64,000 nt of DNA from Chamaea fasciata (taxonomy: Eukaryota > Chordata > Aves > Passeriformes > Sylviidae), in contig JARCOQ010000003.1 of assembly GCA_029207755.1 (NCBI GenBank), positions 85,765,994-85,829,993 of the forward strand, read 5' to 3'. Below are positions 13,918-25,828 of this stretch, piece by piece (within the stretch, counting starts at the first letter, position 1; each line of letters starts with the position of its first letter). The position numbers and the translations under genes are program-made. Below the pieces are notes generated by a model. The model saw only the letters and a program-made list of their open reading frames with translations, made no database searches and was not told where the DNA came from.

Positions 13918-13954
13918 TGCAGTGGTTATAACACCAAATGATTAAAAACAAAAC
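13918..13954 (-). repeat. ~35 bp direct repeat of the left LTR edge
   Basis: This segment matches 13366-13400 at most positions. Both share CACCAAATGAT followed by an A-rich stretch. It sits 4 bases beyond the LTR's right end. It may be the tip of a second, tandem LTR or an unusually long flanking duplication. Confidence 0.65.
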
Positions 13955-15544
13955 AAAACTGCTTGAAGAGGAAGTACCTTCAAAGTTAATCCATTTGTTT
14001 ATTAAATAACTTATCACACATACTTTTCCTTTGGTATTTTGTTCTTCCAAAGGCAGCAAAGGGCAAGGTCTTTTCTTTATGTGTTGAAACTAGGCTAAGT
14101 CTAGAAATGTCAAAAGTAATATTTGTCAGTGAAGGCTGCTAACTGATGCTGATTATGATAATGCATCTGATTCATAGAAAGATGAAGCCTTTTATTTTAA
14201 ATAAAGCATTATCTGCCACTATTCTTTCTGAAGGTCAGTGCTTTTAAACACAGCTATTTCTCCAGTGTGCTTATTGGCACCTACTGTAGTTCTTATTTCT
14301 TGACCTTCTGCAAAGCAAATCTTTTTCCCGAGTTTTTGATACTTTGGACAAAGCATAATGGAATTTTTGTGTTTCATTCTAATTAAAGACATGGAGCAGT
14401 ACACAACACAATTTTGCCTTGGCTTTCACTTATGGTCAATCTTATAAGGAGGTTCTGTCTTTTTTTAAATAAAATTAGTTTCATCAACCACTAGTTACAA
14501 TTGATGATACAAAAGAGATACGAAGGACAGCATGAAACCTTTTACAACAGATTCTTTCTGCAGGTCTAGCCTAAAATTGTGCACGTTACTTCCCAAAGTA
14601 AAGAAAGCAAAGAGGATCACAAATGGAATTGCAACTTTCTGCTCTAAGTAGTGGGAAAAAAACCCCAACCCCAAAAACCCCCTTTGACATTCTAAACTTG
14701 CCTTCAGTAACACTGACACATATTTATGAATATAAGCAATATATATATTGCATATGCATATATGACACAAACCCATTAAAAATAGCATTGAATATTCTAC
14801 AGTAATACCAAATGTCAGAATGTGTCAACACACAATAAACTATTGGAAGATGCTAACAATATGATGCATCTGGCATAGGTATTTTCATAGAAACTGTAAA
14901 TCAAGAAGAGATACTAAGTTATACTTGATGCCTTAATTTTACTGAAATTTTATTAAAAGGGTAAATTGTTCAGTATAATCTTGAAAGTATCTGAAAATTA
15001 AAGTGAGTTAATACTTTTCTCACAAATTTTCTTCAGCCTGTTTATACAGAAACTGTTAGCATGAGTCATACTGCTTGCCTCTTGAAGGTAGTATGGAATA
15101 CTTTATAAAAATATAATTCATATTTTTACGTTATCACTATTTGATATTAACACCATAATAAGGATGAAAAAAAGAATGTATGGTTTTTTCTTGTACTTTT
15201 CCTTTTAAATAAGCCTCAAAAGAGAGAAATTTAACATGACATTCTCTTTGAAAGCAGTGCTCTTCTTTTTCAATTACCTGCCTTATTCTAATAAAGATTA
15301 AGAAATTATCTTAGTTCAAAGGTATGAATATTATTCCCTGTTTTAAGTGTATCACAATGAAACTTTCTTTCCCTATGAAAATGTTAATTTTTTTCAGTTA
15401 AAACCGATGTGAACACATCACAACTAATTTTTTTGAAACCTTAGTACCTCATCCTCCTATTTAGTCCATTAAAGGACCTTTAGAGATAGAATTTGACTCC
15501 CTTGGTGCACAAAGAAAAATGGATATTAGTATTGAATAACTGTG
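13955..15544. other. Unique AT-rich sequence, no gene seen
   Basis: Nothing recognisable was found except a short AT-alternating stretch near 14738-14764 (ATATATATTGCATATGCATATATG), which could form a small hairpin. Confidence 0.5.
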
Positions 15545-15736
15545 AGTTATTCCAGGGTCTGATATACATCTGGAGAGCCTTAAAACAGATGGATCAGAGA
15601 TACTGTGGAACATCAGTTCTTGAAGAATGTGAAAATTTGACAGTATAAGACCTTGAACAACCTGATGTAGCTTTGAAGCTGGCCTTGCTTGGAGATAGCA
15701 ATTGAATTTGACAGTCTCAAGGTTCCTTCCAACCCT
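15545..15736 (+). mobile_element. CR1 LINE 3' fragment, old
   Basis: The sequence follows the CR1 3' end on the plus strand: '...accttgaacaacctgatgtagct...' then '...aaggttccttccaaccc'. Typical avian CR1 has a 'gagcaacctgatctag' block followed by 'ggtcccttccaaccc'. The copy is 5'-truncated and strongly diverged, and lacks the terminal ATTCTATGATTCT repeats. Confidence 0.75.
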
Positions 15737-15810
15737 TTGTTCACACAGCAGTCACCCTCCCTTCAGCAGCTTAGCTACTTTCTGCTTTAGTTCTCCCTCA
15801 TCCTGTATTT

Positions 15811-16287
15811 ATGATTTGGGATTTCTGGGTGAACACACACTCTAAAAAGCAGGGGTTAAAGCAATTGGCTACAGCTGTACAGGAGTTCTCAACCTATCTA
15901 ATGGTTTTGAAAAAGTGTGCTAAGGTTCAGAAACAGCAAAGCAAGGTACTATTTGCCTGGATTATACATTCTGTTCAGAAAACAATTCTATTAAGCAGTG
16001 GTTTTGGTACTCAGACTGATGAACAAAGAACTAAGAAATTTCTTTCCACATCAGGAAATAACTGTATTGAAAAAAATAAGCATATCACTGTACAAGTACT
16101 TCTCTGCATCCCAGTAGGAATTTTGATCATGACAGTACCACATACCAGCCAGACAAACAGTGCTCTGATTCCACATTTGCAATCCATACCTGAGAAGCAT
16201 GCACAAAAAGGTACTGTGAGAAGTTATCACTTAGGTTGTAATAGAGCTCGGTACTGTCAGGCCAATGATGGATTCATTCATTTTTAA
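15811..16287 (+). other. 158-codon open frame of unknown status
   Basis: This is the longest open frame in the window. It starts at ATG 15811 and ends at TAA 16287. The translated composition is mixed, not low-complexity, with a Lys/Gln-rich segment in the first third and no recognisable domain, signal peptide or convincing membrane segment. The ATG context is poor, with T at -3 and A at +4. In AT-rich DNA of this length, one frame of this size is only mildly unexpected. It could be chance, a decayed retrogene or an unknown exon, and I do not call it a gene. Confidence 0.2.
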
Positions 16288-18672
16288 GAGAACTAGGATA
16301 GTCTTTCAGATGAAATGTATTACATCTTCCTATGGTATCTATAACATTAATTTATAATTACGGTGTTCTGAAATAAGACTTAGACAACTAATACCATAAG
16401 GAATTGCTTTCATATCATTGCTGCACTGGTTTTGAAGGATAAAAAACTTCTGAAAAGAAAGAAGATAGTTATTTGCAGTTATCCCTTCTAAAAGCTCTGT
16501 GTGCCATAGAATCCATGTCTACACCAGTAACTTATCCAGGGCTCAAACTCTCTAGTACAGTTATCCCTGCTTTTACATCTCCAGCACACTCTCTGACACA
16601 GATGTAGCTTGGGTCATCTAGAAGAATTCTTCAGTCCAGAGTCCAGGGCAAGGCTTGAGAGTCACCCTGGGATAAGGTTAATTTCCAACCAGCAGTTTAG
16701 ATGTGACTGCTCCATTTTGTGTGGTAAAACCAACTGTAGAGATTTAAGCTGTGCTTTACCAGTCAGTCAGAGAATGGTCTCTTGCCTATTTCATTTACTG
16801 GCACACACAGAGTCAAGGAAATAAAAGTATTTAAACAACCCACTATTCTTAGATCAGTTATTTTCCTCAATAAAAGGAGCAACTAATAAAGAGGACAAGG
16901 ACAAAACATTTTCTATTGTTCACTTAAAATATATATTTGATTAATTATTTTCTCCAAGTGGATCTTAAAATTTGTTGGAATTTCTTGCTGGATCAGAAAA
17001 TGTAGGCTTTTTAAATTTATGTTTTGTTTTGTTCTGTAATTACTGAGAAAATCTCAGCTATAAAATCTCAGATATAAAAGTGTTGTTGTTATTTTAAGGT
17101 ACAAATTAAGCAAGCAATCAAAATGCCCCCAAAGTAGGATTTTTTTCTCCTGAGTTAGAGGTAAGTTGCTGCCATTTCATTAAGGAGCCCGAGGGTACTG
17201 CTACCATGTCAGCTCCAGGAGGATCATGAGAGAAAGGTTAAGGAACCAGAAGAAACTTACAATTTGCTGGCAGATCAGGCTGAGATAAATAAACAGCTAT
17301 CAGTTTCAAATTTTAGAAGATCACTTAATGAATCAAACATTTGAAATAAAGAATACATGAGAGGTTTGGAGAAATAGTTACATCCTTGGAGAGGAAGAAT
17401 TCTACTACAGATTAGCAATGGAATTCATAGATTAAAAACATATGAAATGAAATTTTTCAGAATTTGTCATTGACTTTGCTGAGTGGACCTTCAATAAATC
17501 TGACCAGGTTTATAGTATATAATACACAATTTACTCCATCTTGTTTCAGCCTTTGCCCTTCTCTCCCTCCCCAGTCCCATCACTTTTTAAATTCCATAAT
17601 CAGATAATTCATACTTTGGCACCTAAGAAATGGCAACACAGAGAAAAAAGTGCTCAGAAACCTGAATGTTAAGAATTGCCTTAGACCAGATAAGAAGTCC
17701 TTGTAAATTGATAGTTTGCAGCTGACAGCACCCATTATCAGATAAGCTTTTAGAGTAGTGTCTCCAACTTTTGTGAAGAAAAATACTTGCACTTACAAAC
17801 TGCAGGCAACATCATATTTCCCTTTTCCTGTCACCTCAGTTTTAACTTTCCCATCTCCAGCACCCACAAGGAAATGTCTGTGATTATGTACTCTTCTCTA
17901 AAGCACCAACCCTCCTCTTAACACTGCAGAAAATAACTTAAAACTCTATTAGCCCTTTCCTTGACCCCATGTCACTTGGCTTCACTTTGAGCAGTATGAC
18001 TGGAATCTTGGTTTTAAAAAAAAGCATTTTGGAAAATGTTTCATTAAAAAAAGATTGTCTATGAGTGCTACAAAGAACTTTAACAATGCAGACTGCTGTC
18101 TGCAAAGCATGGGTTTCAGCAGTAACAGGGGAAGGCACGAGGCAATGGGAATACAGGAAGAGGAGCCACAGAAGACTTAGTTGGAAGTGGGGAAACATTT
18201 ACTGGAAATTCAAAATTCAAAAAATATATGAAGGCGATAAAAAACATACAGAATAAGGACTGAAAAAGAAAGAAAAACAGCAAGGGACTTCTTCCAGAGG
18301 TTTAAAGATTTTTTTTTTTCAAATTGGGGTAATTATCAGAGAGCAAAAAACCATTATTTTTATTAATTGAAAAATTTAATTATACATATTCCAAATATTT
18401 TGCTTACTTTATTATTCCATGTAACTACAGGGTGGCACGTCAGTCACATTTCACTCAGATCTGATCCTAGTCTCCATGAATTATAGCTGCTAAATTTCAG
18501 CTGCCACATTGTAATCTGGCTACTGTAAGACAATGAAAAAAATTGTCAAACCTCACAGATGCTACAATAATTAAACGGTTTCTATATTTTTCTGAACAAT
18601 TTATTGACTGAAACCTGAATAATGATACTTAGAATTTAATTACAACTTTATTTGAAAGTTCTTGCCATAATA
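16288..18672. other. Unique sequence, no gene seen
   Basis: Only short open frames and no recognisable repeat family. Around 16590-16830 the GC content rises slightly, but I could not assign the segment. Confidence 0.5.
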
Positions 18673-18835
18673 GTTGGGGGTTTTTTTGTTGTTTTTGTTT
18701 TTGTTTTTGTTTTTGTTTTGGGTTTGGTTTGGTTTGGTTTGGTTTGGTTTGTTTTTTTTTGGGGGGGTTGGGGTTTTTTTTTGGGGGGGGGGGTTGGTTC
18801 TTTTGTTTTTGTTTTGTTTTGCTTTTTTTTTGTCC
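18673..18835 (+). repeat. A-free G/T tract with G runs
   Basis: For 163 consecutive bases the plus strand has no A and only four C (18800, 18822, 18834, 18835). It begins with GTTTTT-type units, passes through about six GGTTT units, then has G runs of seven, four and about eleven bases separated by T runs, and ends in T-rich sequence. The G runs could support a G-quadruplex on the plus strand. Open frames across it (Gly/Phe/Val/Leu-rich) are artefacts of composition. Confidence 0.95.
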
Positions 18836-19629
18836 ATTAAAATTACTAGGATATCAAAAAAGTGTAAGTTTTTTGTCTGTACAAGTGTATCAGCATAGGC
18901 CTCAGAGGAAACAACTGGACAAGAGAATTGAGTTCAGCACTTCAGTTACGCAACTGTGCAATAGCATTTTAAACTGGAAATAGGCCACAGAACATCTATC
19001 CTGCAATTTGCTACTCATTGCACGTCTCAAATCTCCTCCAAACATTTTCCAACTATTTTTAGATTTGCAGAGTAAAATAATTTCAAGTAACACCACAGCT
19101 ATCTTAGAGAAGGTAAGCAAAAGAAATAACAAACTTTGGCAGGGACAAAAGATGAACGCAGTTCAGAAAAACAAAAGAGCATATCATACAGCAGCCAAAA
19201 AAAAAAAAAAAGTGGCCAAAAACACCCCATGCCAGCACCACTAAGAACAGTGCAAAATACAGTTACCTTTGAAATAACATTCAGCTTGATAACCTAAGTA
19301 CCAAAAAAGGTCTTCCCAGTGTGACACAATGTCTGTTCTAAATTATTATGCTCTGGTCAGAAGTGAGACCACTTGCAGAACTAGAACTGGTCAAAATTAC
19401 CTTAGACAGTGCAACCCCAGAGCTGGAACCACCATGACTGAAATTCTGACACATCAACTATATACAAACAATAATAAAACATATGCAAACAAACAAACAA
19501 AAAACCCACACCAACTATGTAAAGGACAGATGTGAATGGTTGCACTCAACTCAAAAGATGTTGCCTGAAGAATCATCCTTCCAATTAACAATTACTCTGC
19601 TAAAATTTAGCTTTACTCCAGCTGACAGA
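18836..19629. other. Unique sequence with short A runs
   Basis: Contains a run of 14 A at about 19198-19211 and an AAAC-type stretch near 19487-19505. No exon or repeat body is recognisable. Confidence 0.5.
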
Positions 19630-20125
19630 AATCACATATGATTTAGGTTGGAAAGGACCCCTGGAAGTCAATCCAGTCCAACCTCATGGCCCACAAAGAG
19701 GAAGAATCCACAGCCTCTTTGGACAATCTATGTGCCAGTGCTCAGCCACCCTCCCAGAGAAAAGGTGTTTCCAGATTTTCACAGAGAACCTCCTGTGTTT
19801 CAGTTTGTACCCATTGCCTCTGGTCCTGTGACCAGTCACCACTGAAAAATCTAGTCTCTGTCTTCTTTGCACCCTCCCTTTAGGCATATTTATAAATTGA
19901 TTATGTGCTCCCTGAGCCTTCTCATCTTCAGACTGAACATTTCCAGATATCTCAGCCTTCCCTCATAGGAGAGGTGCTTCAGGCCCTAAGTTATCTTTGT
20001 GGCCTCTCCCTGGACCAGGTGCTCATCTCTAATCTAGAGCAAACATGTTCTCTGGAGGTGATGCAGTTGTCAGGTACTGCAGATGGGCAGCACAGCAGGG
20101 GGTTCCTGGGCAAGCAAAGGGCTTT
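19630..20125 (-). mobile_element. CR1 LINE 3' end, ~500 bp, minus strand
   Basis: On the plus strand this begins with 'gatttaggttggaaaggacc', the reverse complement of the CR1 end 'ggtcctttccaacctaaat'. It continues through blocks typical of reversed CR1: 'gtccaacc', 'cagccaccctccc', 'tttgtacccattgcctctggtcctgt', 'cttctcatcttcagactgaac', 'gcctctccctggacc' and 'ggtactgcagatggg'. It is 5'-truncated. Small frames inside it are not genes. Confidence 0.92.
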
Positions 20126-23100
20126 TTTTTTTCTGTACTTCTTGTGCTCCCACCTTCTACCGTCATACATAGAGAGAACTACATATATGTATTCTCACAA
20201 AGAGATGTGTTTGGAATGTGCGCAAAATTAGATCTGTGCACACTTATCTGTCACACTCCTAACCTCATTAATAGATCATGCAATGCAATGTCACTAAAGC
20301 AGTGATTTTGCTAATGGAGGAATAAATGAGGATTTGATTACGGAAAGCAATTATTCTTTTTAGGTGTTATATCTAGCATCTAAAAACTTTATCTTTGGGG
20401 AACATACAAATGTACTACATTAGCTGGTTCATGCTGTTGTAGCTTATGTAGTCATAAACTGTTTTAGTAAACTGGACAAAGCTGTACTCTGAGAATTTCC
20501 TGCTGCAGGCTGCTATGGATAGTTCATACCCAATCCACCTCAGAACATCTGACACCTGTGAATGGCAAATGCAACCACCTTTCTTTTGACGTGTATTTTG
20601 AAGTCTGTGGTGCAAGTTATGCTAGAAGGTGCCAAAAGTAAAAAACTTTGCTACCTGCTATTACCATTCTGTTTGAGGTGGTTTGTGTGATTTTCTAACT
20701 GAGGCCTAATCAGCTTGGAAATTGAAGTGCCCTTAAGAAGAAGGCTGTACATTAGAAACAGTTTCTTAAAAGTACCAAGGATGAAGTTCTCCATAAGAAG
20801 AGCTGAAGCCAGCAGGCTAGGAACATGTTCAAAAGCTCATGAAAAGACATGAAACAACAATCACACTTTATCTGGTCTACTCCACTTTTTCTGGGCTTCC
20901 TTCTTCTTGCTGAGCAATTTGCATTAAAACTAGATTTAACGGCTACCTCTTCTACAGAAGCAAGTGAGCCAAGCAGCCTGGGACTATGGAGATAGTAGGT
21001 TTAAATTTCAGGGGCTTTTAGGAAAAAAAAAAATGGACGAAGTGTTTCTAAGCAGCCAAAATTAGCTTGAGGCAGCTGTACCTCAGTGCAAAGCTGTGGA
21101 GCCTGGAAACAACTCCTCTCTTTCCTATCAAAGAAAGCAGACGAAGAAAACGTGATCCATGCACCTCTCAAACACAGAAGTGTGAACAAAAAGTCTGCTG
21201 CCAAATAGCAAAGAAACATAGAGAGGATTCATGCTTAGATATCAGAAGTGTGTTTCACATTTAAATACAAATGTTGTTTATTTGAGAGGGAAATCTTTCA
21301 TGTGAGGATTACATCTAACTCTGTACTTGAAGAACAACTTATTCCAGTGAGGACTTGTGAAGATTAGGCTTTTGTGCACTGTAGTAATACAGATAAGTAA
21401 TTTTTACAGGAAAGACTGAATTGAAATGGCTTCAGTTAATGAGCAGGTGTTAAAACACATTTTAAAAAATGAAGTGTATGTAAATTCATCATAGGGCAAA
21501 GAACTTGGGATGTTCTACAGCTACTTTCTCTGTACAGCTGAAACTAAGCAACCCTAAAGTGTGAATTTATTAGTGGTCCTGGAAGATGACAAGGGCATCT
21601 GTGCACATGCCTTGAAATTCATGGGGCCTAAGAAAAACTATAAAAGCTAATAAGGGACTTAAAAAACATAGCGGTGTCTTGAAGTGCCTCTTAAATATCA
21701 TCCTCTTCTGTGTGCTATGATCCCTCCAGCTGCAGCTAAGGAGGTGAGACAACACCAATTAAGCCCTTCCCTAATCCACAGGAATGGAGATCCATCCCAC
21801 TTCTTTCTTAAATGTTCTTTCTTCAACCCTTATGGAAAACTTGGCAAACAGGTAGGGCTTTGCAGCATATCCTCAAGGTCAGCAGTGAAGAGGAAAAAAA
21901 AAAAGTAAAACTTGGCATTAAAACAGCTAAATAAAGGACTGACATCTTGCCACTATTATCTATTTCCATGAGAGGTAAATGAGGTCATGCCTAACTGCAT
22001 TTATATCAAGCTAAGTAGCCCAAAAGAACAGCTCAAAAAACCCTTTAGGCTTGCCAAGGTCCTAAACGGTCATTATCGTACATAGGACAAATTAAGGGAC
22101 ATTTATTGAGGGACTAGGAGAATCTTTAATTAAGGTGAAGAATAAATCCTGACTTGCAATCCTTATACTTGTTTGGTTCCAAATTGGAGCATAAGTAAAA
22201 TGGGTAGGTTAAAAGAAGAAGAAAATAATTTCTTACATAGGAACCCGCATGCTTGTGAAGCTCAAGATGACATAAAGACAGTCAAACCTTCCAAAATAAC
22301 TACATTGATTTCTTAAACCAAACAAATAGAAAAGAAAAATGTCTTCTATTTAATGTTGTCCTAATTAATTCTGCAAGCATTATTCTTGTGCTCCTGTGGA
22401 GTTAATTACAAATCATTTTAGCATAATTAGATATTAATATCCTCAGCAATATTTTCTAATAACTCTTAACAGTATCATTGCTCGATAGGGATGTTTTGTA
22501 AGTGTAAGCCAGGTCCTACCATCTTGCAATGACCATCTGATTGCTTGCTGAAGACATATTAGACAGAATTGCAGAATCTGGCCTTGACATTTAAAGTTTT
22601 AATATTACAACAGGATTTAACATGTTGTTTGGGAGCTGTATAAAGAATTCAGGGGCATAGTATTCATGTAAAATAATGCCAATTTTTTTTTTTTTTTCAA
22701 AATTCAGAGCACAGTATGAATTTTTAACTCAGCATTTACAAATACCTTGGAAAAGATAAACTGTAGACTGATGTCATCTAAAGCAAGATTACTGACCAGT
22801 TACTAGAGTTCATTGGGATGTGTGATTGACAGGTAGATTGTCCCAGCCTTTATGGCCCTCTCTGGAGGCATACAGACACTTGAAGCAAAGTATGGCCACT
22901 ACCAGGTCAGTTTCCTGTCAAATGCAGGACATATGAGAGAGAAATCCTAACCAGAACTCTAAAAGAATGGGAAGAAGATTATGAGAAGTTAATCAACACA
23001 CGAACAACATATCTTGCAGTGTAGCAGATGAATACAATGCCTCTTCTGTCTTTTGGCCTCCACCATCCCACAGCTCTTTGAAATTCCCAGCAGTACTTCT

Positions 23101-25016
23101 GATACGTTCAGTAACTATGAAGTTTCCTACTCCGTAATTACTCCTTTCTTCTAATTCTTAATGTAAGTCACAACTACAGGATTAATTTATCAAGTGCTGC
23201 ATGAGCTCTGTATACCATAGACAGACATAACTCAAGGCTGAGAGAGCTCTGAGTATCTACTAGACAAAGATCAGTCTTCAAAACACTTTTTGGAAAGCCA
23301 TAGTCATAGTTGGAAATACAAAAAGATAACTAAATTATTTTCTTATTCTATACTTTTCATTAGGCTTCAGTCCATACTTGGTCTAATAAATGTTATACAG
23401 AAATCAAGAATCACTTTACTTTGAGAATGTGAACAACCATCTTAGGTGAAGGAGTTTACTGAAAAAAAACAGTTATTATGACATCTTGCTTAACGTAGAA
23501 TTCCAAAATGCTCCTCATGAAAAAATTTGCATGATTCTTTAAAAATTTTCTGCCTTTAGAGAACAGGTTACAGAAAGGTTCAGGCACAGGATTGGTATTC
23601 CTGTCATCTTTTTGGCAGCAGTAACTACAACCAGAAAGGACACCGTCAGTGGGAAGATGACCAAGCACCAAGTACCAGCAACCCAAAAAGGGAGATGCTG
23701 GGAGCTCTGGAGGCAGATGCTTCCTGAAAACACAGTTGCTATTGGGACAACAATTTAAGCAGTACTGTTTGACACTTCAGGACAGAAATTATAACTGCAA
23801 GCTTATGACAGGTGGATAGATGGAACCTTGTAAAGGGAAGAAAATCTGCATTACTTTAGTGGAGAATACCAATAACTTAAGATTGGTGGGAAGGCAGTGT
23901 GTGGGAAGAAAAGGCAAAGAACACGGCTTATTTAGCCCAGTAAATGTATGACTCTTGCTGAGGTTAATAGGCACCTTTCCGCAAGGGATTGATATCCTCC
24001 CTTACTAAGATCCATCTATATATCTACATCTGTCCTGTGCTATAGAACAAGATTAATTTGGCTAATGAAGTAGCCTGCGTTAGAAGATGTGGGAAATCAA
24101 GGTGAGTCCCTTGACTCCTGATTGATTGTCAATGGCTCAGACAGAAAAATTCTTTCAGCTACAGAGTCTGTGCCATTTGCTGACATTCTGTGACCAGGGC
24201 CTTCTGAGCCAGAGGTGTCAAAGGGAAATTAGAATTGTTTGCTTCATCACAAAGCCAGGATCACATCTGACAGGGGCTCTCAGCACTATTTTGTGTTTGA
24301 ATGGCCACTAGGGTCTGAGAAAAGCTCAGGTTATTTTCAAGTACTATTTTTCAGGGTTCTACAGTTATATCTTATGATTCCCTTATATGAAGACAGGGAA
24401 CACTGCAGAGGAGAAAGCTGGAAAAAAAAAAAAGCTGTAGCAGTGGATAGTAGAAAGAACAGAAGAACAAAAGGAAAACTGGAGGAAAGAAGAATAGCAA
24501 AGCACTATGTAACAAGATTTTTTTATGTGAAAAAGCAACTCTACCATGAAATATTTTTGGGTCCCCACAAGGACTGATCATGCAGAACTCTGCTTCAACC
24601 AAGTGGTTGATATGATCTGTCACTGCACTTTGTGTGCTTGGCTTAAATTGTTCAGGCTGCAAGCTTGAGGAAGTAATGGATCTTCTACATCTGTCAGAGT
24701 TAAAAAATAAAATTTTGCATTTGCATGGAATCTGTGAATGTGTATGTGAGCTTCCATGACAGAAAAAAAAAAAAAACAAAAACAAAACAGAATTTGTCAC
24801 AGCTCTAAACTGAAAAAAATATCAGGGATGAAATATGGTAAAATAATAATATCTCAAATTTTCATACTAAATCATACAGAAAGTTGCCAGAATCCTTCAT
24901 GGACTGCAAACAGTGTTATCCATGACCCAATACAATCATAAAAACATTTATTTAATTCACAAGGCATAAAGAATTGAGTCATTCTCCAAAGCAAGCACAA
25001 ATTTTAGTTATGCCAG
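20126..25016. other. Unique sequence, no gene seen
   Basis: No LINE, LTR or exon was recognised. It holds a poly-T run (22683-22697) and an AT-rich patch with several TAATTA-type sites (22330-22470). The 142-codon minus-strand frame at 24372-24800 is Phe/Ser-rich because it crosses two poly-A runs. Confidence 0.5.
22330..22470. promoter_or_regulatory. Possible conserved non-coding element
   Basis: Three homeodomain-type cores lie within about 75 bp: CCTAATTAATTCTG, GAGTTAATTACAAATCATTT and GCATAATTAGATATTAATA. The surrounding text is not low-complexity. TAATTA is common by chance in AT-rich DNA, so this is only a candidate enhancer. Confidence 0.2.
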
Positions 25017-25101
25017 TGTCTTGGTTTGGAAAGACAGGTATCTGCCAGGTAATAAAAAAAAACCCTCAACTGCAGTTTCCTTTGGAATGGAGAGTGTAAA
25101 A

Positions 25102-25137
25102 CCCCCCCACCCCCACCCCCTTTTTTTCCTTTTTCAA
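25102..25137. repeat. Poly-C/poly-T tract within the LTR
   Basis: C-rich blocks interrupted by A are followed by seven T. On the coding (minus) strand of the LTR this is a G-rich block next to A-rich sequence. Confidence 0.85.
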
Positions 25138-25404
25138 TTATAAATTACAATCAGAGGCTCTTAGGCAAAGATTTGGGAAATAGGAATAGCAGTTCTTTAC
25201 TAGTATGTATTACAGAGCAAACAAACACAAAAAACCCCCACCAAACAACTACAGCATTAATAACAAACGAAAACAGTACCAAGAACCTTGAGGGGTTTGT
25301 TTCACAAAACCCAGGGCAGTTTGGTTTCGGTGTCCCTGCAGGATCCTCAGAGCACCAAGCTGGAACAGTGGAAAAGTCCCAGGCTGGTATCTGGGATGGC
25401 AGAG

Positions 25405-25450
25405 TGTCCCGGCAGGCAGGGGCAGGATGTCCTGGCAGGCAGGGGGTGCA
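25405..25450 (-). repeat. 23 bp tandem duplication inside the LTR
   Basis: Two adjacent 23 bp units share TGTCC, then GGCAGGCAGGGG, and differ at only a few positions. The duplication lies in the GC-rich part of the LTR. Confidence 0.8.
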
Positions 25451-25828
25451 GGGTCACACTGTAGCAAGAGGAGCAGCACCAAAGAAGCCGAAGGCGAGGC
25501 AGAGCCTGGCCCAGCTCCCGCCGGTGGCAGAGAAAACTCAGGATTCAGGCCGAACCGGTGATAGTAGATTTCCCAGGACTGGATCCCTTTGGCCACAGTG
25601 AAACTCTTCCAGCCAGCAACAACCATTCTCTCTCTCCCTGAATGCCAGAAAAAGAAGAGCCCGCAGCTGCCTTAAGCTCTGTCTTTTACCTGTGTTATCT
25701 CCCCCTTCCAACTTTGTCCACCTCTTTGTTTTGGTTAAGTACTCTCAAGTATCCAACACTTGGTCTCCTTGGTAACTTCTGGGCAAAAAATTCTTTAGAG
25801 AAAGAAGGAACAAACCTAACCCCCAACA

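Larger units (their letters stand above)
25017..25828 (-). mobile_element. Solo LTR, 812 bp, well preserved, with 5 bp TSD
   Basis: On the minus strand the element begins TGTTGGGGGTTAGGTTTGTT and ends CCAAACCAAGACA, giving the TG...CA termini of a retroviral LTR. The bases GCCAG occur immediately left (25012-25016) and right (25829-25833), a perfect 5 bp target-site duplication. The right half is GC-rich and keeps many CpGs, unlike the surrounding DNA, which suggests a fairly young insertion. No internal viral genes are present. A 5 bp duplication fits ERVL better than ERVK (usually 6 bp), but the exact family was not verified. Confidence 0.88.

Noticed and set aside
18640..18983. Four overlapping open frames rich in Gly/Phe/Val/Leu or in Lys/Asn/Pro
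   Set aside because: They come from the A-free GT tract and its complement. No stop codon can occur on the plus strand where there is no A.
19684..20305. Cluster of frames of 65-108 codons on both strands
   Set aside because: They lie wholly or mostly inside the minus-strand CR1 3' end and mostly in its untranslated-type region.
24372..24800. 142-codon minus-strand frame
   Set aside because: The Phe/Ser-rich composition comes from poly-A runs and A-rich sequence on the plus strand; no domain is visible.
25173..25626. Open frames of 142 (plus) and 125 (minus) codons
   Set aside because: Both lie inside the GC-rich part of the solo LTR, where stops are rare by composition. LTRs do not normally encode proteins.
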